Assembly (NCBI RefSeq): GCF_002939185.1
Contig: NZ_POVL01000016.1
Location: 18,624 to 82,623 of the forward strand
Length of the DNA: 64,000 bases
DNA from: Enterobacter sichuanensis
GTDB lineage: Bacteria > Pseudomonadota > Gammaproteobacteria > Enterobacterales > Enterobacteriaceae
Direction: 5' to 3'
This document shows positions 17,286 to 26,271 of this stretch, piece after piece; the stretch's first letter is position 1, and every line of letters starts with the position of its first letter. Under the pieces are notes generated by a model. The model was not told the DNA's origin, ran no database searches, and saw only the letters and a program-made list of their open reading frames with translations. The position numbers and the translations under genes were made by a program.

Positions 17286-18182
17286 TTACGCCGTCCGCAA
17301 GCGTCTGAACCAGGTTTCCGGTTTCGTAAACATCACCATATTCCCTCCCAGAATCAGCACTAATCCAACAATGCCGTTGATATGCCAGACGTAGCCTTCA
17401 TACACCGTGGAGATGGAGAGCGCCACCAGCGGGAAAAGCAGCGTGCTGTAGGCCGCTTTGCCCGGGCCGATACGTCCCACCAGCGTGAAGTACGCGCCAA
17501 ACGCAATCACCGAACCAAACAGGGCCAGATAGACCAGCGCGCCCATATAGCTCAGCGTCCACTCCGGCACGAAGCTATCACCTCTGAACAGCGCAATGCA
17601 GCCCATCACCAGCGTGCCATAGAGCATCGCCCAGGCGTTGGTGGTCATGGTTTCGAGGCCTCTGCGCTGATGGCGCATGCTGATCATATTGCCCAGCGAA
17701 AAGCCGTAGGTACCTAGTGCGGAAAGCCCAATGCCCGTCAGCAGTGACGCACTCCAGCCGCTGGCCAGCAGATCGTCCCAGAAGAGGGTGATGATCCCGA
17801 CCAGGCCCAGTGCCGCAGCCGTCCAGAAGCGCGCCGGTGGGCGCTGTCCGAAGAAAATAAAGCTGTTAATGGCGTTATAGAGCACGGCCATGGAGAAGAT
17901 CACCGACTCCAGTCCGGTGTTGATATGTGCCGCTGCCGTGTAAAAACACCAGAAGTTAAAGCAGAAAACACAGCATCCCTGCAGCAGGCAAAACAGGTGA
18001 TCCCGTAGTGCCAGCTTGCGCAGACGGCGCAGAGCGAGTAACACCACCATCATCGTGAGGCTGGCGACCGCGAAGCGCCAGAAAATCGACACCGGCGCCG
18101 CCACCGGCCCCTGCTGCAGGAAAATCGCAATCCAGGTGGTTCCCCAGATAATTACCACCAGTCCGTATAATAATGCGTTCAT
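17286..18182 (-). CDS. EamA-domain drug/metabolite exporter (DMT superfamily)
   Basis: A 298-residue inner-membrane protein with about ten hydrophobic segments arranged as two EamA repeats. The opening LLYGLVVIIWGTTWIAI is the classic DMT first helix, and GKAAYSTLLFPLVALSISTVYEG is the corresponding repeat-2 motif. The family exports amino acids and metabolites; the substrate here is unknown. It is divergent from an AraC-type regulator, which probably controls it. Confidence 0.83.
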   Translation of the reverse strand: MNALLYGLVVIIWGTTWIAIFLQQGPVAAPVSIFWRFAVASLTMMVVLLALRRLRKLALRDHLFCLLQGCCVFCFNFWCFYTAAAHINTGLESVIFSMAVLYNAINSFIFFGQRPPARFWTAAALGLVGIITLFWDDLLASGWSASLLTGIGLSALGTYGFSLGNMISMRHQRRGLETMTTNAWAMLYGTLVMGCIALFRGDSFVPEWTLSYMGALVYLALFGSVIAFGAYFTLVGRIGPGKAAYSTLLFPLVALSISTVYEGYVWHINGIVGLVLILGGNMVMFTKPETWFRRLRTA

Positions 18183-18355
18183 ATTCTTCTCTTCTTAAAC
18201 CACCGAAGCCCGCAGTATGGCGCGACATCCCGCACAGGGCTTTCACCGGCTTGCGGGAGACTTGCAAAATCTTGCGCTTTTTTCTTTCCCGGGGACTGGC
18301 AACGGGCAGCAACTCTTCTTAGACTGAGATCCCTGTCCATCACGCGCTAACGGTT

Positions 18356-19228
18356 ATGTCTCACGCTTACGATACCTTTGAAACGCTCAGTCAACAGAAT
18401 GCAGTCCTGCGGGGAACCGTCTCGCTGAATTCCGGTATTCAGCTGGCCGCGTGGTACAACAAGCACGATACGATAACGGTGAAAAGTAACCATCACACCC
18501 TGAGCCTGTACGTGGCGGACGGTTACGAAAGCTATCAAAAAACGCCGGGCGGCTGGAAAAATGGCGGGGGGCCGGACCGTTTCTGTTTGATGCCCAAAGA
18601 GAGCGAATCAACGTGGGATATCCGGGATGACCTGTCGTTTGTGCATCTCTACTGTACCGATGAGCACCTGCGCGACGTGGGGGAGAAAATCTGGGACAAG
18701 CGGCCGCTGTCGCTGACCCTGGATGAACGCATTTTTGGCAGCGATCCCAAGATCACCGCGCTGTATCGCCAGTTCTTACTGGGCTGTGACTGGCAGCAAA
18801 ACGCCAACCAGCTCACCCTGAGCACGGCCTCTACGCTGCTGCTGACTCATCTGTTGCAAAACTACGCCAACGTGCAGTGGAAATTGCCGGTCGTCACCGG
18901 CGGGTTATCGCCGTTTGTTCTGCGCAACGTGCTGGCCTTTATCGAAGAGAACCTGGGGCAGCCCCTGACGCTGGCTGAACTGGCGGCGCAGGCCGCCCTC
19001 AGCGAATACCATTTTGCCCGCATGTTCCGCCAGTCAACGGGGCTGGCACCGCATCAGTTCGTAATGCACAGACGAATGGTCAAAGCGAAAGAGCTGGTGC
19101 AGCATACCTCCATGCCACTGACGGACATTGCGCTGGCCTGCGGGTTTAACTCCGCCAGCCACTTCAGCAACCGCTTTCGCAGCGTGACGGGCATGACGCC
19201 CTCGCAGCTACGTGCGGCGAGCGCGTGA
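18356..19228 (+). CDS. AraC-family transcriptional regulator
   Basis: A 290-residue regulator with a cupin-like N-terminal sensing region and two C-terminal AraC helix-turn-helix motifs. The first is LTLAELAAQAALSEYHFARMFRQSTG and the second is PLTDIALACGFNSASHFSNRFRSVTGMTPSQLR. It is divergent from the EamA exporter across 173 bases, so control of that exporter is plausible. Its last 21 bases overlap convergent benE. Confidence 0.82.
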   Translation: MSHAYDTFETLSQQNAVLRGTVSLNSGIQLAAWYNKHDTITVKSNHHTLSLYVADGYESYQKTPGGWKNGGGPDRFCLMPKESESTWDIRDDLSFVHLYCTDEHLRDVGEKIWDKRPLSLTLDERIFGSDPKITALYRQFLLGCDWQQNANQLTLSTASTLLLTHLLQNYANVQWKLPVVTGGLSPFVLRNVLAFIEENLGQPLTLAELAAQAALSEYHFARMFRQSTGLAPHQFVMHRRMVKAKELVQHTSMPLTDIALACGFNSASHFSNRFRSVTGMTPSQLRAASA

Positions 19229-20374
19229 GAACAGGGCATAGCACACGCCGCCCAACACCAGCCCCCAGAATGCCGAACCAATCCCCATCAGCGTGACGCC
19301 GCTTGCGGTCATCAGAAACGTGACGATGGCCGCGTCGCGCTCCGCTTCGTGATGTAATGCCTGATATAAACTCCCGCTGATGGTTCCCAGTAGCGCCAGA
19401 CCGGCCAGCGTCTGGATCCAGCTAAGCGGCAGGGCGGCCATCAGGCCGGTAATGGAGCCGCCGAAAATCCCCGCCAGCAGATAAAACCCGCCAGCGGCAA
19501 TGGCTGCCAGCCAGCGCTTATCCGCATCCGGGTGTGCATCCGGGCTTTGACAAATGGCGGCGGTAATCGCCGCTATGCAGATGGAAAAGACGCCAAACGG
19601 TGAAAACAGCAGCGCCAGTCCACCCGTCACGATGATGAGCGGGGAGACCGCCAGCGGATATCCCGACGCTTTCATCGTGGCGAACCCCGGTGCATTTTGC
19701 GAGGCCATGGTCACGAGAAAGAAGGGCACGCCAATGCTGACCAGGCTGGTGAAGGTGAACGTAGGCTCAACAAATTCGGGTATCACCAGGGAGAGGGTGA
19801 GCCTGTCAGTGACAACGTCACCGCTTATCCATGCCACAATACCGCCTGCCAGCAGCGTGACCACGATGGCATAACGCGGGGCCAGCGCTTTTGCCAGCAG
19901 CCATGCCGCAATCATGCTGCCGCACAGCAAAAAGTGCCCTTCAAGATGCGCAAACGCATGCAGGCCAAACTGCAAAAGCACACCCGCCAGCATGGCGGCG
20001 GCAAGGGAATGGGGGATCAGCTTCATCAGCCGGGCAAACAACCCGGTGATGCCGCAGAGCAGGATAAGCGCGTTGGCAAAGATGAACACGCCGATGGTTT
20101 CCGCCAGCGTGACCCCGTGCAGGCTGGTGGCCAGCAGCGCGGCACCGGGCGTGGACCAGGCGGTAAGCACCGGCGCTTTATACCACCAGGAAAGCGCCAG
20201 CGTGCTGACGCCCATCCCTATTCCCAGGGCGGTCATCCAGCCTGCGATCTGCTGTGCGCTGGCACCCGCTGCGGCAGCGGCCTGCCAGATAATGGCGGCA
20301 GAACTGGCGTAACCCACCAGAACGGCGACGAAGCCCGCCAGCGTGACGGGAATGAAATGAGAGGAAGGGCGCAT
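19208..20374 (-). CDS. ydcO: BenE-family membrane transporter YdcO
   Basis: A 388-residue inner-membrane protein with about 11-12 hydrophobic segments, matching E. coli YdcO (VLVGYASSAAIIWQAA, VLTAWSTPGAALL, VTMASQNAPG, AAICQSPDAHPD). BenE proteins are proton-benzoate symporters; benzoate as substrate of YdcO is inferred from the family only. The ATG at 20374 matches the E. coli N-terminus. It shares a 92-base divergent promoter region with the regulator ydcN, as in E. coli. Confidence 0.9.
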   Translation of the reverse strand: MRPSSHFIPVTLAGFVAVLVGYASSAAIIWQAAAAAGASAQQIAGWMTALGIGMGVSTLALSWWYKAPVLTAWSTPGAALLATSLHGVTLAETIGVFIFANALILLCGITGLFARLMKLIPHSLAAAMLAGVLLQFGLHAFAHLEGHFLLCGSMIAAWLLAKALAPRYAIVVTLLAGGIVAWISGDVVTDRLTLSLVIPEFVEPTFTFTSLVSIGVPFFLVTMASQNAPGFATMKASGYPLAVSPLIIVTGGLALLFSPFGVFSICIAAITAAICQSPDAHPDADKRWLAAIAAGGFYLLAGIFGGSITGLMAALPLSWIQTLAGLALLGTISGSLYQALHHEAERDAAIVTFLMTASGVTLMGIGSAFWGLVLGGVCYALFSRARRT

Positions 20375-20385
20375 GGGAACTCCGT

Positions 20386-20432
20386 TGTGCGTTATAACGT
20401 CCGGAATAAGGTAACACTGTGCGTTATAGCGT
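20386..20432. promoter_or_regulatory. Twin operator-like repeats between ydcO and ydcN
   Basis: TGTGCGTTATAACGT (20386-20400) recurs as TGTGCGTTATAGCGT (20418-20432), 32 bases on. Each holds a palindromic core (CGTTATAACG, perfect in the first copy). Three helical turns apart between divergent genes, they are good candidates for YdcN binding; this is inference. Confidence 0.55.
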
Positions 20433-20466
20433 ACAAGTGGTATGCTGGGCCTCACCAGGAGGGAAC

Positions 20467-20994
20467 ATGGACATCACACTGCATCTTGCAACAACACTGA
20501 AAACGCTGCGCCAGGCGCGCGGCTGGAGTTTGTCGAAGCTCGCGGACGAGACCGGCGTATCAAAAGCCATGCTCGGGCAAATTGAGCGCAATGAGTCCAG
20601 CCCGACGGTGTCGACACTGTGGAAAATCGCCACCGGACTGAACGTACCGTTTTCCGCGTTTATCACCCCGGAGGCGGACCGGCAGGCCGTCTTTGACCCG
20701 CAGCAGCAGGCGATGGTGGTGAAACCGCTGTTTCCGTGGGACGAAACGCTGAAGTTTGATCATTTCTCCATTACCCTGGCACCGGGCGCGCTGAGCGAGT
20801 CCACGCCGCATGAAGCGGGGGTGATTGAACATGTGGTGGTGATCAGCGGTGAGCTGGAGATGAAACTTGAGGGACAGTGGCAGACCCTTTCTGCCGATTC
20901 GGGCGTGCGTTTTGCCGGTGATAAACCGCACGCATACCGTAACAGCAGCGACCGGCCGGTGCATTTTCATTCGCTGATCCATTATCCCCGCTAA
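20467..20994 (+). CDS. ydcN: XRE-cupin transcriptional regulator YdcN
   Basis: A 175-residue protein. Residues 8-62 form an XRE helix-turn-helix (LKTLRQARGWSLSKLADETGVSKAMLGQIER), and residues 100-170 form a cupin (GVIEHVVVISGELEM...DKPHAYRN). It corresponds to E. coli YdcN. Members sense a small molecule in the cupin and repress a neighbouring transporter gene. The start at 20467 follows AGGAGGG. It is divergent from ydcO. Confidence 0.9.
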   Translation: MDITLHLATTLKTLRQARGWSLSKLADETGVSKAMLGQIERNESSPTVSTLWKIATGLNVPFSAFITPEADRQAVFDPQQQAMVVKPLFPWDETLKFDHFSITLAPGALSESTPHEAGVIEHVVVISGELEMKLEGQWQTLSADSGVRFAGDKPHAYRNSSDRPVHFHSLIHYPR

Positions 20995-21074
20995 GGCTAC
21001 GCAAAACTGTTTCGCTGACGCATACTTCTGACTACAATAGCCGCCATTTTGACCATAACGGATAACGACGAAGT

Positions 21075-23036
21075 ATGCGCCTGCAATCCCATCATCTTGA
21101 ACTTTTAAGCCCGGCCCGCGACGCCGCCATTGCCCGTGAAGCGATCCTTCATGGCGCAGACGCCGTCTACATTGGCGGCCCTGGCTTCGGTGCCCGCCAT
21201 AACGCCAGCAACAGCCTGAGCGATATTGCTGAACTGGTGCCGTTCGCCCACCGTTTCGGGGCGAAGGTGTTCGTCACCCTGAACACCATTCTTCATGATG
21301 ATGAACTGGAGCCGGCACAGCGTCTGATTACCGATCTCTACCAGACCGGCGTCGATGCCCTGATTGTGCAGGACATGGGCGTGCTGGAGCTGGATATTCC
21401 CCCCATTGAACTGCATGCCAGTACCCAGTGTGATATCCGCACGGTAGAGAAGGCGAAGTTTCTTTCCGACGTCGGCTTTTCGCAGATCGTGCTGGCACGC
21501 GAACTGAACCTGAATCAGATCCGCGATATCCACCAGGCGACAGACGCAACCATTGAGTTCTTTATCCACGGCGCACTGTGCGTCGCCTATTCCGGTCAGT
21601 GCAACATTTCCCACGCGCAAACGGGCCGCAGCGCTAACCGCGGCGACTGTTCTCAGGCCTGCCGTCTGCCCTATACCCTGAAAGACGATCAGGGCCGCGT
21701 CGTGGCGTTCGAAAAACATCTGCTCTCCATGAAGGATAACGATCAGACCGCCAACCTGGGCGCGCTGATCGACGCAGGCGTACGCTCCTTCAAGATTGAA
21801 GGGCGCTACAAAGATATGAGCTACGTGAAGAACATCACCGCGCACTATCGCCAGATGCTGGATGCGATTATTGAAGAACGCGGTGACCTGGCGCGCGCGT
21901 CGGCCGGCCGCACCGAGCATTTCTTTATTCCGTCGACGGACAAAACCTTCCACCGCGGCAGTACGGACTATTTTGTCAATGCCCGCAAAGGGGATATCGG
22001 CGCGTTTGATTCCCCGAAGTTTATCGGTTTACCGGTCGGCGAAGTGCTGAAAGTGGCGAAGGATCACCTGGATGTTGAAGTGACGGAGCCGCTGGCGAAC
22101 GGTGATGGCCTTAACGTGATGATCAAGCGTGAAGTGGTGGGCTTCCGAGCCAATACGGTGGAGAAAACCGGCGAAAATCGCTACCGCGTCTGGCCGAATG
22201 AAATGCCAGCCGATCTCTACAAAGCGCGACCAAACGCGGCGCTTAACCGTAACCTCGATCATAACTGGCAGCAGGCGCTGCTGAAAACCTCCAGCGAACG
22301 CCGCATTGCGGTGGATATTGAACTGGGCGGCTGGGAAGAGCAGCTGATTCTGACCATGACCTGTGAAGATGGCATCAGCGTAACCCACACGCTCGACGGT
22401 CTGTTCGAGGTGGCCAATAACGCCGAAAAAGCGCTTAACAATCTGAAGGACGGCGTGGCGAAGCTGGGGCAGACAATTTACTACGCCCGCACCATCGAGG
22501 TAAATCTGCCGGACGCGCTGTTCGTGCCGAACAGCCTGCTTAATTCGTTCCGCCGTGAAACGGCAGAGATGCTGGATGCGGCACGCCTGGCGCACTATCC
22601 GCGCGGCAGCCGTAAAGCTGAAACCGTCCCTGCGCCCGTTTACCCGGATACGCATTTGTCCTTCCTTGCCAACGTCTACAACCATAAAGCCCGTGAATTC
22701 TACCATCGTCACGGCGTGCAGCTGATCGACGCGGCGTATGAAGCGCATGAAGAGAAGGGCGATGTGCCGGTGATGATCACCAAGCACTGCCTGCGCTTTG
22801 CCTTCAACCTGTGTCCGAAGCAGGCGAAAGGGAATATCAAAAGCTGGAAGGCCACCCCGATGCAGCTGGTGAACGGAGACGAAGTCCTGACCCTTAAATT
22901 TGACTGTCGTCCGTGCGAAATGCATGTGATTGGCAAGATGAAAAACCACATCTTCAAAATGCCACCGCCCGGCAGTATTGTGGCGTCCGTCAGCCCGGAC
23001 GACCTGATGAAAACCCTGCCGAAACGCAAGGGCTAA
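21075..23036 (+). CDS. rlhA: 23S rRNA C2501 5-hydroxycytidine synthase RlhA (U32 family)
   Basis: A 653-residue protein of the same length as E. coli YdcP/RlhA. The U32 signature EFFIHGALCVAYSGQCNIS is present, with further cysteines in NRGDCSQACRLPY and, near the C-terminus, FDCRPCEMHV. These cysteines are expected to hold an iron-sulfur cluster. RlhA hydroxylates C2501 of 23S rRNA near the peptidyl-transferase centre, using prephenate-derived precursor. It stands alone between ydcN and yncJ, as in E. coli, and its stop codon directly abuts the yncJ stop. Confidence 0.95.
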   Translation: MRLQSHHLELLSPARDAAIAREAILHGADAVYIGGPGFGARHNASNSLSDIAELVPFAHRFGAKVFVTLNTILHDDELEPAQRLITDLYQTGVDALIVQDMGVLELDIPPIELHASTQCDIRTVEKAKFLSDVGFSQIVLARELNLNQIRDIHQATDATIEFFIHGALCVAYSGQCNISHAQTGRSANRGDCSQACRLPYTLKDDQGRVVAFEKHLLSMKDNDQTANLGALIDAGVRSFKIEGRYKDMSYVKNITAHYRQMLDAIIEERGDLARASAGRTEHFFIPSTDKTFHRGSTDYFVNARKGDIGAFDSPKFIGLPVGEVLKVAKDHLDVEVTEPLANGDGLNVMIKREVVGFRANTVEKTGENRYRVWPNEMPADLYKARPNAALNRNLDHNWQQALLKTSSERRIAVDIELGGWEEQLILTMTCEDGISVTHTLDGLFEVANNAEKALNNLKDGVAKLGQTIYYARTIEVNLPDALFVPNSLLNSFRRETAEMLDAARLAHYPRGSRKAETVPAPVYPDTHLSFLANVYNHKAREFYHRHGVQLIDAAYEAHEEKGDVPVMITKHCLRFAFNLCPKQAKGNIKSWKATPMQLVNGDEVLTLKFDCRPCEMHVIGKMKNHIFKMPPPGSIVASVSPDDLMKTLPKRKG

Positions 23037-23264
23037 TCACCGAAGGTGCGTGTCCGGTTTGCGCGATTTCTGCCACAGGTGGTGCTCGCGCAAACCCTCC
23101 GCTGACTCTTCCGCTTCGCTTCGCAATTCATCGCTGTCGGCTTCATGACGAAGCTGATGCTCCACGTTTTTCACCCAAATATATTCATGTCCTTTGTGCC
23201 CCGCCATAAGCTGCCCCGAAAACAGGGCGCAGAGCAACATCACCAGTGCCAGGCCTTTTCTCAT
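23037..23264 (-). CDS. yncJ: YncJ, small periplasmic protein
   Basis: A 75-residue protein matching E. coli YncJ (CALFSGQLMAGHKGHE, WVKNVEHQLRHEADSDELR, WQKSRKP). The first 21 residues are a signal peptide ending at LMA, giving a mature peptide of about 54 residues rich in His and Glu. Function is unknown; E. coli yncJ is reported to respond to envelope stress. Confidence 0.88.
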   Translation of the reverse strand: MRKGLALVMLLCALFSGQLMAGHKGHEYIWVKNVEHQLRHEADSDELRSEAEESAEGLREHHLWQKSRKPDTHLR

Positions 23265-23508
23265 TATCTCTTCACCACAGAATAAGAACGCGGACTATCA
23301 TGGCAATAATTGCATTATGTTATTATTCAAAAATTCAAATTAACGCAAAGCCATTGTCAGGTTTTGTCGAATTAACACCATATTGAGACTTTTCTTAAAA
23401 TTGAGATACCGCCGATAAACCGCCATTTCTGGTATAAAACTGGACAATAATTTTAGAGATAAATCCTATATAATAAGAATTCTCTGGCTAAGGAACGGGT
23501 CTTAATAA

Positions 23509-23871
23509 ATGAAAAAAATAATGGTGTTGGCGCTTGTGGTGGTTGCAGCAGGGGCCGCGGCTGGCGCTCGTTATGTCAGTAATGACGCACCTGAATATAT
23601 TCACTCTGCAGAAGCTCGCGTAGGATCATATTTAACCAGCGATTATGGACGCGTTGATTGTAATAGCATCAAAATTAACGACGAACGCTGGGAATTAGAC
23701 TGCACCCACAAGACGCGTGGAAAAACATTCCAGTTTGCGGTCTATCCGTCCGAAAAAGCGCCATATGGCGTGTCGCGTTCGTTTTATCTTGAGGCCATCA
23801 ATGATGATGCCAGACAGAGCGCTGAGCAGGGCCTGATGCGTTATTTGCAAATCAATACCCAGGCGGGTTAA
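23509..23871 (+). CDS. Small exported or membrane-anchored protein of unknown function
   Basis: A 120-residue protein I do not recognise. The N-terminus MKKIMVLALVVVAAGAAAGA is a signal peptide or single anchor. The mature part has two cysteines (VDCNSIK and LDCTHK) about 15 residues apart that could form a disulfide in the periplasm. AAGGAAC lies upstream, and TATAAT (about 23471) could be a -10 element. A terminator 117 bases downstream closes the unit. Good ribosome site, signal peptide and promoter argue for a real gene. Confidence 0.65.
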   Translation: MKKIMVLALVVVAAGAAAGARYVSNDAPEYIHSAEARVGSYLTSDYGRVDCNSIKINDERWELDCTHKTRGKTFQFAVYPSEKAPYGVSRSFYLEAINDDARQSAEQGLMRYLQINTQAG

Positions 23872-23987
23872 CAGGGCTGTTTAAGGTTCGTTGAGATAAA
23901 GAGTGATAGGTTGTATGGGATCCGCTGCCCGGCCATGACGTGTCGGGACGTAGAGACCAAAATACAAATCTATCCATGCAAGCATTT

Positions 23988-24014
23988 ACCGCCAGATAAT
24001 GGCGGTTTTTTTTT
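23988..24014 (+). terminator. Terminator downstream of the small exported protein gene
   Basis: A 7-bp stem ACCGCCA/TGGCGGT with loop GATAA is followed by nine T residues. Confidence 0.85.
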
Positions 24015-24036
24015 GCCAGCAGTGGCGCTACCAGCG

Positions 24037-24573
24037 TTATGTCGTGACCCGATAGTGCGACTGTACCAAGCCCGAAGGGAAGCTGCGGCTGGATACCAGT
24101 GTCAAATCGATATCCCGTGGAAGGGTGCCAAACAGCGGTTTTTCCGAGCCAAGCAGAACAGGAACGGTAGTAATCACCATATCGGCCACCAGCCCTTCGC
24201 GCAGGAACGACTGTATGACCCGCCCACCATCAAGATAGACGCGATGGACATGTTGCGCCGCCAGATCGTCCAGTACCTCTTTTGGCGCACGGCGGGAGAA
24301 CTGCACTTTGCCCTTCAGCGCCTCCGGCACGGGCGTGTCGGCCAGCTGTCGGGAGAGCACCAGCACCGGCCTGTCATACGGCCAGGTGTCAAAGGTCACC
24401 ACCTTCTCATAGCTTCCGCGCCCCATGACGATCCACTCTTTGTCCGCAATAAACGCCGTATAGCCATGGTCTTCGCTCGGATCGTCGCGCTGCAACAGCC
24501 AGTCAATATCGTCATTCTCCCGGGCGATGTAACCATCAAGACTGACGGCGATAAAAACGTGGGTGGTGACCAT
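24037..24573 (-). CDS. RibD C-terminal / dihydrofolate-reductase-like protein
   Basis: A 178-residue protein of the YyaP/YwjB-type reductase family. The N-terminus VFIAVSLDGYIARENDDIDWLL and the motif IVMGRGSYEKV match this family, and VHRVYLDGGRVIQSFLREGLVADM is its NADPH-side segment. Members resemble dihydrofolate reductase, but their substrates are mostly unknown. GGAGCACC precedes the ATG. It lies 47 bases downstream of the FtrA-like gene on the same strand, so the two may be co-transcribed. Confidence 0.82.
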   Translation of the reverse strand: MVTTHVFIAVSLDGYIARENDDIDWLLQRDDPSEDHGYTAFIADKEWIVMGRGSYEKVVTFDTWPYDRPVLVLSRQLADTPVPEALKGKVQFSRRAPKEVLDDLAAQHVHRVYLDGGRVIQSFLREGLVADMVITTVPVLLGSEKPLFGTLPRDIDLTLVSSRSFPSGLVQSHYRVTT

Positions 24574-24620
24574 AAGGTGCTCCCTTGTTAATCGTAAATG
24601 CCGATGTCCGGACTGGCTCT

Positions 24621-25607
24621 TTAGCGGACAGCATCCGGACGTGAAAATTGTTTGCGATACTGGGCCGGGGAAAGCGCGAACTGCTGACGAAAATGATGAC
24701 GCAGCGTCGATGCCTGACCAAACCCGGTCTGTTCAGCAATGCTGTCGATGCTTAACCGACTGCTTTCCAGATAATCTTTCGCCCGCAACAGGCGCTCATG
24801 GAGTAACCAGCGGGCTGGCGTGGTTCCCGTCGCCGCCTCGAAGCGACGCAGAAAGGTGCGCTGGCTCATCCCAACCCGACGCGCCAGCGAGTCGACACTG
24901 TGCGCTTCATTAAGATGCTGGTGCAAAAAGTCAAACAGCTGGCCAAGTCGCTGGCTTTCCCGCAGCTGCGCCACCGGGCGGCTCAGCTGCTGCGGCTGTG
25001 AACCATCCCTGTGTGGCGGAATAACCAGCCGGCGCGCCACGCTGTTGGCGGTTTCCATGCCATAATCCCGTCGCACGACATGCAGACAGAGATCGATGCC
25101 CGCCGCACTGCCTGCGGAGGTCAGAATATCGCCTTCGTCCTGGTAGAGCACATCCTCAACCACCTCGATCTCAGGGTAACGGGCTTTAAGTGCGTCAATA
25201 TAACGCCAGTGCGTTGTGGCTTTACGTCCGTTCAGCAGCCCTGACGCGGCCAGCACAAACACGCCGGAACAGATGGACAGCAGCTGACAGCCCCGCGCGC
25301 TGGCCTGGCGTAACGCGTGGCAGAGCGGCTCCGGAACTGGTGACTCCAGCCCCCGCCATCCCGGCACCACGATCAGATCGGCAGATTCAAGCAGGGAGAG
25401 ATCGCCATCGGTAATGATACGGATCCCGCCCGTCGCCCGCAGTTCACCGCTATCCACGCTCGCCACCGCAAAGCGGTACCAGTTGTCGCCGAGCTCGGGG
25501 CGCGGCAGGCCGAAGATCTCCACCGCCACGCCGAATTCGAAGGTACACAGACCGTCATAGGCCAGCACCACCACCTTCGGGCGGGGATGCTGTCTTAAGT
25601 TTGTCAT
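24621..25607 (-). CDS. ftrA: GlxA/FtrA-type regulator (DJ-1/PfpI plus AraC domains)
   Basis: About 328 residues from the ATG at 25607; alternative in-frame ATGs at 25628 and 25640 cannot be excluded, as none has a strong ribosome site. The N-terminal DJ-1/PfpI domain (VVVLAYDGLCTFEFGVAVEIFGLPR) has the nucleophile-elbow-like SICSGVFVLAASG. The C-terminus carries two AraC helix-turn-helices (VDSLARRVGMSQRTFLRRFEA and IDSIAEQTGFGQASTLRHHFRQ). It is divergent from a rhodanese gene, an arrangement I recall for FtrA loci in enterics, so control of the rhodanese is likely. Confidence 0.78.
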   Translation of the reverse strand: MTNLRQHPRPKVVVLAYDGLCTFEFGVAVEIFGLPRPELGDNWYRFAVASVDSGELRATGGIRIITDGDLSLLESADLIVVPGWRGLESPVPEPLCHALRQASARGCQLLSICSGVFVLAASGLLNGRKATTHWRYIDALKARYPEIEVVEDVLYQDEGDILTSAGSAAGIDLCLHVVRRDYGMETANSVARRLVIPPHRDGSQPQQLSRPVAQLRESQRLGQLFDFLHQHLNEAHSVDSLARRVGMSQRTFLRRFEAATGTTPARWLLHERLLRAKDYLESSRLSIDSIAEQTGFGQASTLRHHFRQQFALSPAQYRKQFSRPDAVR

Positions 25608-25701
25608 CTTTTTGCTGTTTTCTGGCATACGTGAGCGCATTCACCGGCTGAATTTGTGGATAGAGTAGTGTTAACACAAACGCCAAAGATGAGGAAGGAT
25701 C

Positions 25702-26115
25702 ATGAGCTATGTTACTGAATTTCCGGCTGCTGAGCCGCAGGAAGCCGTCACCCATTTTCTGCGCCGTCTGAGCGTCGAAACCGATTGTGCCGATGTGCAT
25801 CATGCCATCGTCAACCAGGAGCAGGACTTCGTGCTGCTTCATGTGGTGGGCGGCCCGGAGCAGTTTGCCCGCCGTCACGTCCCCGGCGCAGTGCACATGC
25901 CGTGGAGTCAGATTACCGCCGGGCGCATGGCCCAGTGGCCTGAAGGCACGCTGTTTGTCGTCTACTGCGCCGGACCACACTGTAACGGTGCGGACAGAGC
26001 CGCGCTGAAGCTGGCGCGTCTTGGGCTGCCGGTCAAAATTATGCTCGGCGGGATCACCGGCTGGGAAGATGAAAAGTACGCCTTTGCCAGCAGCGAAACC
26101 GCTGCCGCGCTGTGA
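25702..26115 (+). CDS. Single-domain rhodanese-like protein
   Basis: A 137-residue rhodanese. HVPGAVHMPWSQI is the typical CH2A motif, and the active-site loop begins at Cys89 in YCAGPHCNGADRAA. The loop has a second Cys and an Asn and Gly where thiosulfate rhodaneses usually have charged residues, so the sulfur donor may differ. GGAAGGA precedes the ATG. It is divergent from the FtrA-like regulator and 156 bases upstream of a methionine-synthase-like gene. Confidence 0.84.
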   Translation: MSYVTEFPAAEPQEAVTHFLRRLSVETDCADVHHAIVNQEQDFVLLHVVGGPEQFARRHVPGAVHMPWSQITAGRMAQWPEGTLFVVYCAGPHCNGADRAALKLARLGLPVKIMLGGITGWEDEKYAFASSETAAAL

Positions 26116-26172
26116 AGATGAATTTTTTTCATCACCCGTGAAATTTTCTCGTTTGCCGGGATAAAGCAGGTA

Positions 26173-26209
26173 TGACATCTTTTTTGGACATTTAGACATC
26201 CAGAAGTCT
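26173..26209 (+). promoter_or_regulatory. MetJ box array
   Basis: Against the MetJ consensus AGACGTCT, three adjacent octamers match: GGACATTT (26186-26193, 5 of 8), AGACATCC (26194-26201, 6 of 8) and AGAAGTCT (26202-26209, 7 of 8). A further TGACATCT (6 of 8) lies at 26173-26180. Tandem 8-base spacing is how MetJ binds. It lies upstream of a methionine-synthase-like gene, which fits. Confidence 0.75.
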
Positions 26210-26271
26210 AAAACTTCAAAAGATGAATTATTACTGCGGGCAATTATCACCGGCAGACTGAGGAGATTTCC

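Noticed and set aside
22029..22949. Open frame of 306 codons on the minus strand
   Set aside because: It is antisense to rlhA; no ribosome site, no recognisable domain.
23911..24591. Open frame of 226 codons on the plus strand
   Set aside because: It is antisense to the RibD/DHFR-like gene, which has clear family motifs and a ribosome site.
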